This document shows, piece after piece, positions 43,746 through 53,069 of a stretch of 64,000 bases of DNA. A model generated the notes under the pieces. That model did no database searches. It worked only from the letters and a program-made list of their open reading frames with translations, and had not been told where the DNA came from. The stretch covers positions 43,250-107,249 of the forward strand of contig USBY01000005.1 of NCBI GenBank assembly GCA_900553015.1. Direction: 5' to 3'. Position 1 is the stretch's first letter; the number at the start of each line of letters is the position of its first letter. The stretch comes from an uncultured Clostridium sp. GTDB taxonomy: Bacteria; Bacillota; Clostridia; TANB77; CAG-508. The translations under genes and the position numbers were made by a program.

Positions 43746-46700
43746 CTACTCTTCTACATATACTACTCTCATAACTTCTTGATAATTTCCTGATGCATCT
43801 TCATATGAATAGAATAATACATAACGTCCTACTCTACTTGTATCTACACCAGTTTTAATTGAAATTTCTTCTTCTCCATTAGGTCCATACCAATCAATTC
43901 TTGAAGGTTCTGTTAACTTCTTTGATGCATCACTATTATCTGTCATATTGGCACCTAATTCAATATATTGTTCACCTTTTTTTAATGTATTATATTTTTC
44001 TCCTTCTAAAGTTATTACAGGTTTTGTTTTATCTGTAACTGTTACTTTTACAACTGCTTCACGTGCTGTATTATTACCGTCGTCTGTATAAGAATATATT
44101 ATTGCATATACTCCAGGTTGTTTTGTATCTACTGCTGGTACATCTTTATGATGTCCATCATTTTCATAATCTGGATAATAAACTATTCTAACTTTATAAT
44201 CATGTGTTATATCAGCATTGTCTTCTATAATTGCTTTAGGAACATCATATACTTTTTGTGATCCTGCTTCTATTGTCTCATCTTTTCCATCTACCTTAAT
44301 TATTGGAGTTGTAGTATCTTTTACAATTACAAATACATCATTATATGCTTCATTACCTGCTTCATCTCTCGTTACATATTGTAACTTATATTCAGTATCA
44401 CTAGTTGATGGTCTTCCCATGTCTACATAAGTATTAACTAATTCTGGTTGTACTGTACCAGAATAATTATCATTACCTGTTACTGTTGGTAATAAATCTT
44501 TTGGAAATTCTGCATCTTTATCAGCTTCTACAGTTATATACCAAGCTGATGAACTAAAACCAGGAGCTGTTTTATCTAATATAAGTGAACTTCCATCTGT
44601 TGTTGTTGTATATTCAACTCCATCATTTCCTGCTAAATCTTTATATCCATTAACTACAATTTTAATTGGGCCTTCAGTCATATCATCAGTCATAACAAGT
44701 TCTCCAACATATTTTATATAGTCGTATTCTTTATTATTTTCATTTATAATTACTTTTGCATCTTTACCATTAATTGTTATTTTTGGTTCACCTGCTAATT
44801 CTGAATTTGGTATTGTTACATATACCCAAACTTTATCTCCTACTTTAGCATATTTTTCATTTTGTTGTGAATTATTTTGAATACGTACAAATGATGCTTT
44901 TGGAGCTGTTATATCATAATTAAATGTAAATGTTGCTTCATTTCCAGCTTCATCGCTTGCTGTTACAGCATTTTTTCCTTCTTTCAAATATTTTTGAAGT
45001 GTTTCATAAGAAATCTCTCCATTAGTAATAATTAATGTATCACCATTAATTTCATAAGAAGCTATTCCTACATTATCCTCAAATGTTAAGCCAATTTTAC
45101 TATAATATCCTTCTGATCCTACTGAATCAGCTGTTGGTTTTATTGAAGGAGCAGTTTTATCAAAAATTACATAGTAATTATCATTACCTGTTGATGTAAC
45201 TTCTGCACCTGTATTTCCTGCTAAATCTGTTAATCCTTTAACTGTTACTGGAATTTTTTCTCCCTCTACTAAATCCATATCTTCTGTTAAATCAACATAT
45301 ATTACATATTTGTTATATTCTAATGGTGGTTGTGGATTTACACTATATTCTTTTCCTCCAACTACTATTGTTGGATTTTCAGTTAATGGTTCTGTTGTAT
45401 TTACTGTTATTGCTATTCCTTTATTTTGTCCTGGATTTTGTGTTAATCCTGAATAATTTTGATTTCCTGTTGGATTATAGTAGTTTTGTACTCTTAATTC
45501 TCTTAATTCTGCTGGTGTTTTATCAAAAATTACATAGTAATTGTCATTACCTGTTGATGTAACTTCTGCACCAGTGTTTCCTGCTAAATCTGTTAATCCT
45601 TTAACTGTTACTGGAATTTTTTCTCCTTCTACTAAGTCCATATCTTCTGTTAAATCAACATATACTACATATTTATTATATTGTGGTTCTTGTACTGGTA
45701 CTTCAAATTCTTTTCCTCCAACTACTATTGTTGGATTTTTTGCTAATAATTCTGTTGTATTTACTGTTATTGCTATTCCCTTATTTTGTCCTGGATTTTG
45801 TGTTAATCCAGAATAATTTTGATTTCCTGTTGGATTATAATAGTTTTGCACTCTTAATTCTCTTAGCTCTGCTGGTGTTTTATCAAAAATTACATAGTAA
45901 TTATCATTACCTGTTGATGTAACTTCATCTCCAGTATTTCCTGCTGCATCTTCTAATCCTTTAACTGTTACTGGAATTTTTTCTCCTTCTACTAAATCCA
46001 TGTCTTCTGTTAAGTCAACATATACTACATATTTATTATATTGTGGTTCTTGTACTGGAACTTCTATTTCTTTTCCTCCAACTACTATTATTGGATTTTT
46101 TGCTAATAATTCTGTTGTATTTACTGTTATTGCTATTCCTTTATTTTGTCCTGGATTTTGTGTTAATCCTGAATAATTTTGATTTCCTGTTGGATTATAG
46201 AAGTTTTGTACCCTTAGCTCTCTTAAAGCTGGAGCTGTTTTATCAATTGTAAATGTAACTTCTGTTCTGTTATATGCTTGGTCAATTACTTCTATTGTAT
46301 ATGTTCCTTCGTCTGTAAATGTTAATTCTTTTTCATTTACTGTTATCCATCTGCCATCATCTTTTCTGTATTTAATGTTATGAACATTTTCTTCTTCTAT
46401 TATTGCTTTTACGTCTGTTCTGAAGTTATTATTTACTCCTGTTCCTTCTAATGTTATTACTGGAGCTGTTTTATCTATTGTAAATGTAACTTCTGTCCTG
46501 TTATATGCTTGGTCTATTACTTCTATTGTGTATGTTCCTTCGTCTGTAAATGTTAATTCTTTTTCATTTACTGTTATCCATCTGCCATCATCTTTTCTGT
46601 ATTTAATGTTATGAACATTTTCTTCTTCTATTATTGCTTTTACGTCTGTTCTGAAGTTATTATTTACTCCTGTTCCTTCTAATGTTATTACTGGAACTGT

Positions 46701-48671
46701 TTTGTCTATTGTAAATGTAACTTCTGTTCTGTTATATGCTAAGTCAATAACTTCTACTGTATATGTTCCTTCTTCTGTAAATGTTAATTCTTTTTCATTT
46801 ACTGTTATCCATCTTTCATCATCTTTTTTGTATTTAATGTTATGAACATTTTCTTCTTCTATTATTGCTTTTACATCTGTTCTGAAGTTATTATTTACTC
46901 CTGTTCCTTCTAATGTTATTACTGGAACTGTTTTGTCAATTGTAAAGTTTATTTGTTCTGATTTATTTCCAGCTTTATCAGACATAACTACTTCGTAATT
47001 TCCTTCTTCAGTTAATGGTGTTCCTAATTCATAATTTTTAACTAATTCACCATTTCTTCTTAAATGGATTGTTCCAAGATTTGCATCTTCTGCTGTAATT
47101 ATTACGTCTGATCTAAAGTAATTATTAACTCCTGTTCCCTCTAATTTTACAACAGGTTTTGTTCTATCATATATAACTCTTGGATATTCATCACGATTAA
47201 TTCTTGTTTGATCTAATTTTTCTCCAACATTTCCTGCTATATCAGCATATCCATATACTTCAAATGGTATTTCACCTTCTGGCATAGTTTCATCTAATGT
47301 GAAATCTACCATATAGTAATAAATATTTTGTTCAGGATTTGAACTTAATGGACGATATGTTGCTGTATATTCTTTTCCAAATACCTTAACTGTTGGTTCA
47401 ACAGCTAATCTTTCTGGGAAAGAAATTAAAATACGAACTTCGTCTCCTCTTTTTGCATATGTTACATCTTTTACATCGTTTACATAGCGTGTTTTATTTA
47501 ATATTCCTAATTTTGAATAAACTGGTGCTATTGAATCATATGTAAATTCATATGTTACTTCATTTCCAGCCATATCCCATGTTCTTATTTTATTTAGTCC
47601 TTGAACTAAATATTTTTCTATAACTGAGAAATTAGCATCTCCCAAAGTAGCAGGTGTCATTCCAGTAATTAAAGTATCATTTACCTCATATTCACCTTTT
47701 AACATTAAATTATCATTAAATTTAAAGCTTACTTTACTAAATATTTTTTGTGTAGCATCACCTACATATTGTTCATCTGGTTCATTAATATTTTCAGTTC
47801 CTTTAACAATAATTCTTGGTGCTGTACCATCATAAAATACTCTATGGCCATTTGTTGGTCCGTTTTCATCTGGGATTGAATTTCCAGCTACATCTTCTAT
47901 ATTAGATACTCTTAAGGTAATTTCTCCATCTACAAAAGTTGTATCTTCTGGAATTAAATATTTTACTGAATAATCCCATCTGTTTTCTGCACTTTGTCTA
48001 ACTGTTACTAGTGAATCTTCCATTACATATTCTTTTCCATTATTTATTAATGTAAATGTTGGATTATGTGCTAATTCTTCATTAACAGCAATATACATAT
48101 AAATAGTATCTCCACGTTTTACATAATATTCTCTTAAGTCATTTGATTCACCATCTTTTAGAATGTTTGTAGCTAATCTAACAGGTGCTGTTACATCTGT
48201 TACATCTGCATCAAGATTTGCTAATAATTCTCCTCCAGAAACTGTCATATTGCTCCAAGCTAAAGTTAATGCTTGTGTTGGAATTGTTTCTGTAGTAGTT
48301 GTTGTTGCTACTTGAGTACTACCATCTGTTGTTGTAGTTGTTTGTTGAGCTGGTGCGGTAGTAGTAGTTGTTGCAGGTGTTGTAGTTCCAACATTAGTAG
48401 TTGTAGCACCATCATTATCAGCTACTGTTGTTTGTTCTTCTTGTTGTGGTTCTTCACTTTGTGTTGCAGTTCCTTGATTGTTATCACCATTATTTTCAGG
48501 AACTGCATCTTGTGTTTGTTCGCTATTGCTACTGTTTTCGCCTATGGCTGTAGCTTCAGTTTCACCTTGATCTCTTAAGAAAACTACTACCATTGAAATT
48601 GCAGCGATTACTAATATTGCAATTATAACTATGGCAATTATAGCTTTCTTGCTTAAACTTTTTCCTTCCAT
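43746..48671 (-). CDS. 1641-residue repeat surface protein with Ig-like and DUF5011-like domains
   Basis: Large extracellular protein anchored by one N-terminal helix (about residues 9-32). It runs an acidic and Thr-rich stalk (about 33-135) and a string of Ig-like beta-sandwich modules. Three nearly identical 77-residue repeats span about 582-812 (each ends VTFTIDKT with PVITLEGTGVNNNFRTDV), and three repeats of about 120 residues span about 812-1173 (each begins ELRELRVQN). Further Ig-like units follow, and two DUF5011-like modules at the C-terminus (near 1460 and 1560; KPVITLEGEKYNTLKKGEQY). No sorting signal is present at its end (YVEE), so the anchor is the N-terminal helix. It lies 18 nt after a sortase gene and probably forms a cell-surface fibre or adhesin. 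Confidence 0.88.
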   Translation of the reverse strand: MEGKSLSKKAIIAIVIIAILVIAAISMVVVFLRDQGETEATAIGENSSNSEQTQDAVPENNGDNNQGTATQSEEPQQEEQTTVADNDGATTTNVGTTTPATTTTTAPAQQTTTTTDGSTQVATTTTTETIPTQALTLAWSNMTVSGGELLANLDADVTDVTAPVRLATNILKDGESNDLREYYVKRGDTIYMYIAVNEELAHNPTFTLINNGKEYVMEDSLVTVRQSAENRWDYSVKYLIPEDTTFVDGEITLRVSNIEDVAGNSIPDENGPTNGHRVFYDGTAPRIIVKGTENINEPDEQYVGDATQKIFSKVSFKFNDNLMLKGEYEVNDTLITGMTPATLGDANFSVIEKYLVQGLNKIRTWDMAGNEVTYEFTYDSIAPVYSKLGILNKTRYVNDVKDVTYAKRGDEVRILISFPERLAVEPTVKVFGKEYTATYRPLSSNPEQNIYYYMVDFTLDETMPEGEIPFEVYGYADIAGNVGEKLDQTRINRDEYPRVIYDRTKPVVKLEGTGVNNYFRSDVIITAEDANLGTIHLRRNGELVKNYELGTPLTEEGNYEVVMSDKAGNKSEQINFTIDKTVPVITLEGTGVNNNFRTDVKAIIEEENVHNIKYKKDDERWITVNEKELTFTEEGTYTVEVIDLAYNRTEVTFTIDKTVPVITLEGTGVNNNFRTDVKAIIEEENVHNIKYRKDDGRWITVNEKELTFTDEGTYTIEVIDQAYNRTEVTFTIDKTAPVITLEGTGVNNNFRTDVKAIIEEENVHNIKYRKDDGRWITVNEKELTFTDEGTYTIEVIDQAYNRTEVTFTIDKTAPALRELRVQNFYNPTGNQNYSGLTQNPGQNKGIAITVNTTELLAKNPIIVVGGKEIEVPVQEPQYNKYVVYVDLTEDMDLVEGEKIPVTVKGLEDAAGNTGDEVTSTGNDNYYVIFDKTPAELRELRVQNYYNPTGNQNYSGLTQNPGQNKGIAITVNTTELLAKNPTIVVGGKEFEVPVQEPQYNKYVVYVDLTEDMDLVEGEKIPVTVKGLTDLAGNTGAEVTSTGNDNYYVIFDKTPAELRELRVQNYYNPTGNQNYSGLTQNPGQNKGIAITVNTTEPLTENPTIVVGGKEYSVNPQPPLEYNKYVIYVDLTEDMDLVEGEKIPVTVKGLTDLAGNTGAEVTSTGNDNYYVIFDKTAPSIKPTADSVGSEGYYSKIGLTFEDNVGIASYEINGDTLIITNGEISYETLQKYLKEGKNAVTASDEAGNEATFTFNYDITAPKASFVRIQNNSQQNEKYAKVGDKVWVYVTIPNSELAGEPKITINGKDAKVIINENNKEYDYIKYVGELVMTDDMTEGPIKIVVNGYKDLAGNDGVEYTTTTDGSSLILDKTAPGFSSSAWYITVEADKDAEFPKDLLPTVTGNDNYSGTVQPELVNTYVDMGRPSTSDTEYKLQYVTRDEAGNEAYNDVFVIVKDTTTPIIKVDGKDETIEAGSQKVYDVPKAIIEDNADITHDYKVRIVYYPDYENDGHHKDVPAVDTKQPGVYAIIYSYTDDGNNTAREAVVKVTVTDKTKPVITLEGEKYNTLKKGEQYIELGANMTDNSDASKKLTEPSRIDWYGPNGEEEISIKTGVDTSRVGRYVLFYSYEDASGNYQEVMRVVYVEE
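45150..46230 (-). repeat. three tandem repeats of about 360 nt inside the surface-protein gene
   Basis: Copies begin with the same TTTATCAAAAATTACATAG at about 45156, 45518 and 45878. They differ by few bases, with one small in-frame indel (PPLEY versus EPQY in the product). Each encodes one Ig-like module of about 120 residues. Confidence 0.85.
46234..46926 (-). repeat. three tandem 231-nt repeats inside the surface-protein gene
   Basis: The same sequence restarts at 46234, 46465 and 46696 with an exact 231-nt period (77 codons). The first two copies are almost identical at the DNA level; the third has a handful of changes (KKDDERW for RKDDGRW). The high DNA identity implies recent duplication or gene conversion. 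Confidence 0.88.
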
Positions 48672-48689
48672 AAATTATCCCCCTATAAT

Positions 48690-49265
48690 TTATTTTTTTA
48701 CTTCTTCCGCCTTAATAATAAGTCTGGCTTTGTTTCCGTTTTCGCAGGTTATTAAGGTGACTTCTCTAATTTCTTCTTTCGTTTCTAATATGCTAACATC
48801 ATTTGGATCTGTTACAAAAATAGATTTAATTTCATATTCAACAGTATTTTTTTGCAAATCTGTTAAATAGATTTTGTCTCCAGCTACAAGTTCATCATTT
48901 CTTCCAAACATTGTTCCATCATAATTATTATGACCAGCTAAGGCTAAATTACCTATTTCGTTAACATTTCCACCACTAAAACGTGTTATTGATGTTCTCA
49001 TGTTTTCTTTTGTAGTTGTATCTAGAATTGGATATTCTAGTTCAATTTTGGGTATATTAATAATTCCTATAACAGAATTATTACCAAATTTAATAGGTTC
49101 TGTTGTCTCCTCATGTTGTTTAATTTCTTCTACTATTTGTGCATTATTTTCTTCATTAATTTGATTTCCAATATATTTTTTCGCTATAAGTGCAATTACA
49201 ATAATCGCAAAAATAATAACTATAAAAAGTAATACTTTATAAAATACTAACTTTTTATTTTTCAT
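48690..49265 (-). CDS. sortase (class D/E-like transpeptidase)
   Basis: Membrane-bound transpeptidase that cleaves LPxT-type signals and links proteins to the cell wall. The 191 residues have an N-terminal membrane helix (about 8-28), then the sortase barrel with GIINIPKIELEYPIL, catalytic His112 (LALAGHNNYDG), Cys174 (EVTLITCENG) and Arg181 (KARLIIKA). It overlaps by 11 nt the end of the gene for a protein carrying LPVTF, its probable substrate, and precedes the large surface protein. The short length and TLITC motif fit class D or E better than class A or B. Confidence 0.92.
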   Translation of the reverse strand: MKNKKLVFYKVLLFIVIIFAIIVIALIAKKYIGNQINEENNAQIVEEIKQHEETTEPIKFGNNSVIGIINIPKIELEYPILDTTTKENMRTSITRFSGGNVNEIGNLALAGHNNYDGTMFGRNDELVAGDKIYLTDLQKNTVEYEIKSIFVTDPNDVSILETKEEIREVTLITCENGNKARLIIKAEEVKK

Positions 49266-50208
49266 TTTTCTTAGATAAACTTCTTATTCTAATTGCTATT
49301 ATTACTATTGCTACTACTGCAACTCCTAATAGAACAAATAATATTGGATTATCGAATGTAACTGGTAGCTCACTTCTTGTTTCTGTTTTAACAACTTCTT
49401 GTACTTGATCCTCTGAAGTTTCTTTCTTAGAAGTTAAAACTTGTGCATCATATGTTGTAGCTCCGTTTAATTCTTTCTTTAATAAAACAACATATTGTGT
49501 ACCGTTTTCTGCATCAACAGGTTGAGCTATTGTAGCATTTGTTACTTCTTTCCATTCTGTATTTGTTATAATATTGTTCCATAAATTTGTGTATTCATTC
49601 GCTAGTTTTATTGAATCAAATATATTCATTTCATTATTTATTTTGCTCATAATATTAACTAGTTCTTGACAATTTGAATTTTTATCGTTTAATAAAACAA
49701 CATCATAACTGTATTTTGCATTTGCATCATCAGTAATTTTTAAAGTTCCTTGTGTTACTGTTTTTATTACATTATCTTCTCTTGTTTCTTCTGTTATAGT
49801 TTGAGTTGCATCAACTTTAATTCTAGTTGTTAAAGTTTTCATATCATTTATTTCTGCTTCAGTTGATACTTCTGATACATTTATAGGTTCTGCTCTTTTT
49901 ACAATTTCGTTTCCTACTTTTACCCATAAATATTCTCCTACTTGGTCTTTTGAAACTTTTATTACTTTATTTCCTTTTGTATCTTCGGCTGTATACCAAT
50001 TTAAATTATTCTCTTCTACATCTGCACTAGTTGTTATTGCATATGAATATTCATCATTTAAATATTCATTTAAATATATAAGATAATCTCCATTGGCATT
50101 TTCTAATACCGCCATATCTTCGGCTGTAGCATTTACAGTGGCGTTTAAACTTAAAATAAGCATAACAGCCATTACGATTAATAAAATTTTAGAACTTAAC
50201 TTTTTCAT
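49255..50208 (-). CDS. cell-wall-anchored surface protein with LPVTF sorting signal
   Basis: A 317-residue exported protein. It has a signal peptide (LLIVMAVMLILSLNATVNA), a beta-rich middle (YLIYLNEYLNDEYSYAITTS, then YLWVKVGNEIVKRAEPINV) and a C-terminal sorting signal: LPVTF at 281-285, a hydrophobic stretch and the positive tail RIRSLSKKNEK. The last residue of the motif, F rather than G, is unusual and should match the pocket of the adjacent sortase. It is the first gene of the locus, with its own promoter and a hairpin before the ribosome-binding site. Confidence 0.85.
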   Translation of the reverse strand: MKKLSSKILLIVMAVMLILSLNATVNATAEDMAVLENANGDYLIYLNEYLNDEYSYAITTSADVEENNLNWYTAEDTKGNKVIKVSKDQVGEYLWVKVGNEIVKRAEPINVSEVSTEAEINDMKTLTTRIKVDATQTITEETREDNVIKTVTQGTLKITDDANAKYSYDVVLLNDKNSNCQELVNIMSKINNEMNIFDSIKLANEYTNLWNNIITNTEWKEVTNATIAQPVDAENGTQYVVLLKKELNGATTYDAQVLTSKKETSEDQVQEVVKTETRSELPVTFDNPILFVLLGVAVVAIVIIAIRIRSLSKKNEK

Positions 50209-50220
50209 TCTATTCTCCCC

Positions 50221-50235
50221 TTTCCGCTACGGAAA
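50221..50235 (-). promoter_or_regulatory. hairpin next to the ribosome-binding site of the sortase substrate gene
   Basis: TTTCCG-CTA-CGGAAA, a perfect 6-bp stem with a 3-nt loop. On the transcript it lies just upstream of GGGGAG and could limit ribosome access. It contains the CCGTAG motif seen twice more in this gap. Confidence 0.5.
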
Positions 50236-50236
50236 C

Positions 50237-50265
50237 ATTATATTACACTTCTTTACAAAAGTAAA
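50237..50265 (-). promoter_or_regulatory. promoter of the sortase locus
   Basis: On the minus strand, TTTACT (50260-50265), 17 nt and TATAAT (50237-50242). The -35 overlaps the small palindrome TTTAC-AAAA-GTAAA (50252-50265). Confidence 0.7.
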
Positions 50266-50589
50266 CAGTTTTACCATTTTTTGTCCATATTTTGAACACA
50301 TTTTTCTTGTATCCGTAGACTTTTAATTGTTTTTATGTGCTACTGTTCTATTTGTATTTATTGATTACCTAATACTATATATATGAACCTTTATAAAAAA
50401 CAATCTGACTATTTCTACGGATGGACTAGATTAATCATTTTCACAAAAATAAAAAACACGCCTCTGTTTAAGTATAATTAATATACTTAACATGGCGTAT
50501 TCGTTTATAAGAAAAGTAGATTTACTATATGTAACTAAACCTTGTTGCTCCAGAAAAATCGATAGATTTTCCAAAGCAATAAAAAAATA
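50266..50589. other. gene-free stretch
   Basis: About 320 nt with no convincing reading frame. It holds a 9-nt inverted repeat, ATCCGTAGA (50311-50319) and TCTACGGAT (50414-50422), and, near the right, the terminator of the 50590 gene at 50452-50504. Otherwise it is plain AT-rich sequence. Confidence 0.6.
50452..50504 (-). terminator. terminator downstream of the 50590 gene
   Basis: ACGCC and GGCGT close a long stem whose inner part is GTTTAAGTAT with ATACTTAAC. On the minus strand it is followed by GTTTTTTATTTTT. Confidence 0.75.
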
Positions 50590-51738
50590 TTAAATCTCTA
50601 TTTTTATTATTGGAACTTCTAGTTCTTCTTTTGTTAATCCACAATGTGTTGATAGCTTATTATCTACTTTTCCATTTGCCACAGTTAGATAATTTTCTAT
50701 TAAAATCCTTGTACCGCTTGTTGATATAGCTACATAATCACTCACAAAATCATCAATCTTTTTGTGTGGTTCTCCTTCTCCCAATAATTTTAAATTTAAA
50801 AATTCTTTTTTTGTGTATAAAATGAATTTATCCTTAAATTTACTTTTAAATAGTTCTTCAAATTCTTGTTTACGATTTTCTTTTACAAAAAATCCTACCA
50901 TTCTCCCTTCAAAAGTCGGTGGCATTTGTAGGCAATCATAAATTTCTGGTAAATCTAATATACTAATAGTTTCTTCTATATCTTTATGTCCATGGTCTGC
51001 TGATATTAAAATTAATGTATTTGTATCTTTTATTTTTTCAATTAATTTAGTTAGTTCATTTTGGGCATTTTCCAAAAATTCTTTTACTTCTTTTGATTTA
51101 CAACCATATTTATGAATCAAGCCATCTGGATTGTCACTATATGCTAGTACAAATTTTTTATCTTTATTTTTACATAACATTTCTAATGCTTCTGCTATTT
51201 CATCCATTTTTTTTGCATCAATAGGTATTTTAGTTTTTTGATCACAATAATCTGGTGAGACTTCGTACACCTTGATATTTTCATTTTGCTCTTTGATTTG
51301 TTCATAAATAGTTTTATATCCAATAATATCTGTTCTAGTTAAATTTGGTACATTTATTTTTTCTCCAGTATAAGAGTCAACCCATGGCAACAAGTTAATG
51401 TTTCTTCCGAATTCTTTAAAATACTGCGACCACGCTATCCATCCAGTTTCTATTGGAGGTTTGCCTGAATAATATGTAGTCATGGCTGCAGCTGTAGTTG
51501 TTGGATACACAGATGTTATTGTCTTTATTCTGTTTTTCCTAAACAAGTCATTTTCGTTTAATTCATTTAATATATTTTCTCCCATACCATCTAATATTAG
51601 CAAAACCACATTATTATAATCTTTGTTTAACATTTCATCAATTTCTGGTAAACTATTATATTTACTTTTTACGTTATAATATTTTAAAATTGACGTTATT
51701 AAATTTAATATACTATTATTATAGTCTGGCTGTATCAT
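50590..51738 (-). CDS. alkaline-phosphatase-superfamily phosphodiesterase
   Basis: A 382-residue hydrolase of the nucleotide pyrophosphatase/phosphodiesterase branch. The metal site begins VVLLILDGMGENIL (Asp). The nucleophile lies in TSVYPTTTAAAMTTYYSGKPP, and the second metal set in AYSDNPDGLIHKYG and LILISADHGHKDIEETI. There is no signal peptide or membrane helix, so it is cytoplasmic. It is the last gene of a run with an inositol-phosphatase-type protein, YbaK and a CYTH protein, which hints at a shared role in phosphorylated small molecules. Confidence 0.88.
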   Translation of the reverse strand: MIQPDYNNSILNLITSILKYYNVKSKYNSLPEIDEMLNKDYNNVVLLILDGMGENILNELNENDLFRKNRIKTITSVYPTTTAAAMTTYYSGKPPIETGWIAWSQYFKEFGRNINLLPWVDSYTGEKINVPNLTRTDIIGYKTIYEQIKEQNENIKVYEVSPDYCDQKTKIPIDAKKMDEIAEALEMLCKNKDKKFVLAYSDNPDGLIHKYGCKSKEVKEFLENAQNELTKLIEKIKDTNTLILISADHGHKDIEETISILDLPEIYDCLQMPPTFEGRMVGFFVKENRKQEFEELFKSKFKDKFILYTKKEFLNLKLLGEGEPHKKIDDFVSDYVAISTSGTRILIENYLTVANGKVDNKLSTHCGLTKEELEVPIIKIEI

Positions 51739-51793
51739 AAATTTTCTCCTTTTATATCCAATCTTCTACATATAAATTTTGGATATTTTAATC

Positions 51794-52579
51794 TCATATT
51801 TCTAATTTTTCTTTTGCGTTTTTTACTAATTCTTCATGTACAATTCCATTACTTATAAGTGCTCCATTTATCGGTTCGTCATATCTTTGCTCATTTCCAA
51901 ATAAATCGGTTACTCTTCCTCCAGCTTCCTCTACAATTACTTTTACTGCTGCAATATCACAATTTTTCCCTTTTGTTCCTGGGAATATGCAACAAGTAAA
52001 ATCTCCTGTCGCTACACACATACATGCTCTTATAATACTTCCAACACTTATAAAATATGTTTTTCTGTATAGTTCATTTAACATTGGTATAACATTATAT
52101 CCAGCTGCTGGCCACATATCAAAATGACTTATACTTTTTTCATCTTCTAATTTATAAGCATTTACAGTAATTTTTTCGTCATTACAATATGCACCTTGTC
52201 CTTTTATTGCTGAATATAATTTATCTAAAAATGGATCATATACTACACCCACTTCTGGTACTCCATCTACTACTAATGCCAAAGAAAATACAGCAACTGG
52301 AATATGTCTTGCATACATAGCTGTTCCATCCACAGGATCACATACCCATACATACTTACTTTTTCCAAATTTTTCTTCTTCTCCATCTACAGAATGAGCC
52401 GGAAACTTTTCTTTTACTTTCACTATCAAAATATGGTTAATTTCTTTGTCAGCTAAGGTTACAATTGTTTTATCACCTTTATAACTTGCTCCGTTATCTT
52501 GGTAAAAATACTTTTTCATTATCTTACCAGCTTCGATGCACATCTCTTTTGCAAAATTTAAATACTCATTACTTTCCAT
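51794..52579 (-). CDS. inositol monophosphatase family protein
   Basis: Magnesium-dependent phosphatase (SuhB/CysQ-like), 261 residues. Both signatures are present: the metal-binding WVCDPVDGTAMYARHIP (near residue 80) and the C-terminal KGKNCDIAAVKVIVEEAGGR. HSVDGEEEKFG supplies the third metal ligand. The substrate may be inositol phosphate, 3'-phosphoadenosine phosphate or another sugar phosphate. The ATG at 52579 follows AAGGAGG; the frame runs further up but without a site. It starts 10 nt after ybaK. Confidence 0.9.
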   Translation of the reverse strand: MESNEYLNFAKEMCIEAGKIMKKYFYQDNGASYKGDKTIVTLADKEINHILIVKVKEKFPAHSVDGEEEKFGKSKYVWVCDPVDGTAMYARHIPVAVFSLALVVDGVPEVGVVYDPFLDKLYSAIKGQGAYCNDEKITVNAYKLEDEKSISHFDMWPAAGYNVIPMLNELYRKTYFISVGSIIRACMCVATGDFTCCIFPGTKGKNCDIAAVKVIVEEAGGRVTDLFGNEQRYDEPINGALISNGIVHEELVKNAKEKLEI

Positions 52580-52589
52580 AACAGCCTCC

Positions 52590-53057
52590 TTACATATCTT
52601 TACATACATCTACCCATTTCTCATAATTTGAAGTTTTTTCTAATTCATCAATTGTTAATTTTACTGCACTATTACTACTTCCACATGCAGGATAAATGAC
52701 ATCAAATCTTTTTAATGATTCATCTAAGTAAACTTTTACATTTTCTTTTACGCCAAAAGGACAAACTCCTCCTGGTTTATGTCCAGTATAATTTTCGACA
52801 TCATTATATGGTATCATTTTAGCTTTTGTATTAAATTCTGCTTTATATTTAGCATTATCTATCTTTTTATCTCCTGCAACTACAATTAAAATTGCTTCAT
52901 CATTCACTAAAAATGATAAAGTCTTTGCTATTTCTTTTTCTTCACATTTTAAAGCTTTTGCTGCCTCTTCTACTGTTGCAGAAGAAGTATTAAATTCCAT
53001 TATATTATTTTCTAAGTTAAATTTTTTTAAATATTCTTTTGCTTTTTCTAGTGACAT
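52590..53057 (-). CDS. YbaK/aminoacyl-tRNA deacylase domain protein
   Basis: A 155-residue free-standing trans-editing domain of the YbaK/ProX family, which hydrolyses mischarged aminoacyl-tRNA (Cys or Ala on tRNA-Pro in studied members). Landmarks are CEEKEIAKTLSFLVNDEAIL, the invariant lysine in AKTLSFL, GHKPGGVCPFGVKENVKVYL, and the closing ACGSSNSAVKLTIDELEK. It is 12 nt after the CYTH gene in one operon. Confidence 0.92.
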   Translation of the reverse strand: MSLEKAKEYLKKFNLENNIMEFNTSSATVEEAAKALKCEEKEIAKTLSFLVNDEAILIVVAGDKKIDNAKYKAEFNTKAKMIPYNDVENYTGHKPGGVCPFGVKENVKVYLDESLKRFDVIYPACGSSNSAVKLTIDELEKTSNYEKWVDVCKDM

Positions 53058-53069
53058 ATTCGTATCTCC

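Noticed and set aside
46234..46926. CRISPR-like regularity of the 231-nt repeats
   Set aside because: The period is far too long, the frame is open throughout, and the units encode protein modules. No CRISPR array or cas gene is in the window.
48621..48671. Start of the 1641-residue protein as a cleavable signal peptide
   Set aside because: The helix is followed by a charged RDQGETEA stretch with no small-residue cleavage site, so a membrane anchor is more likely.
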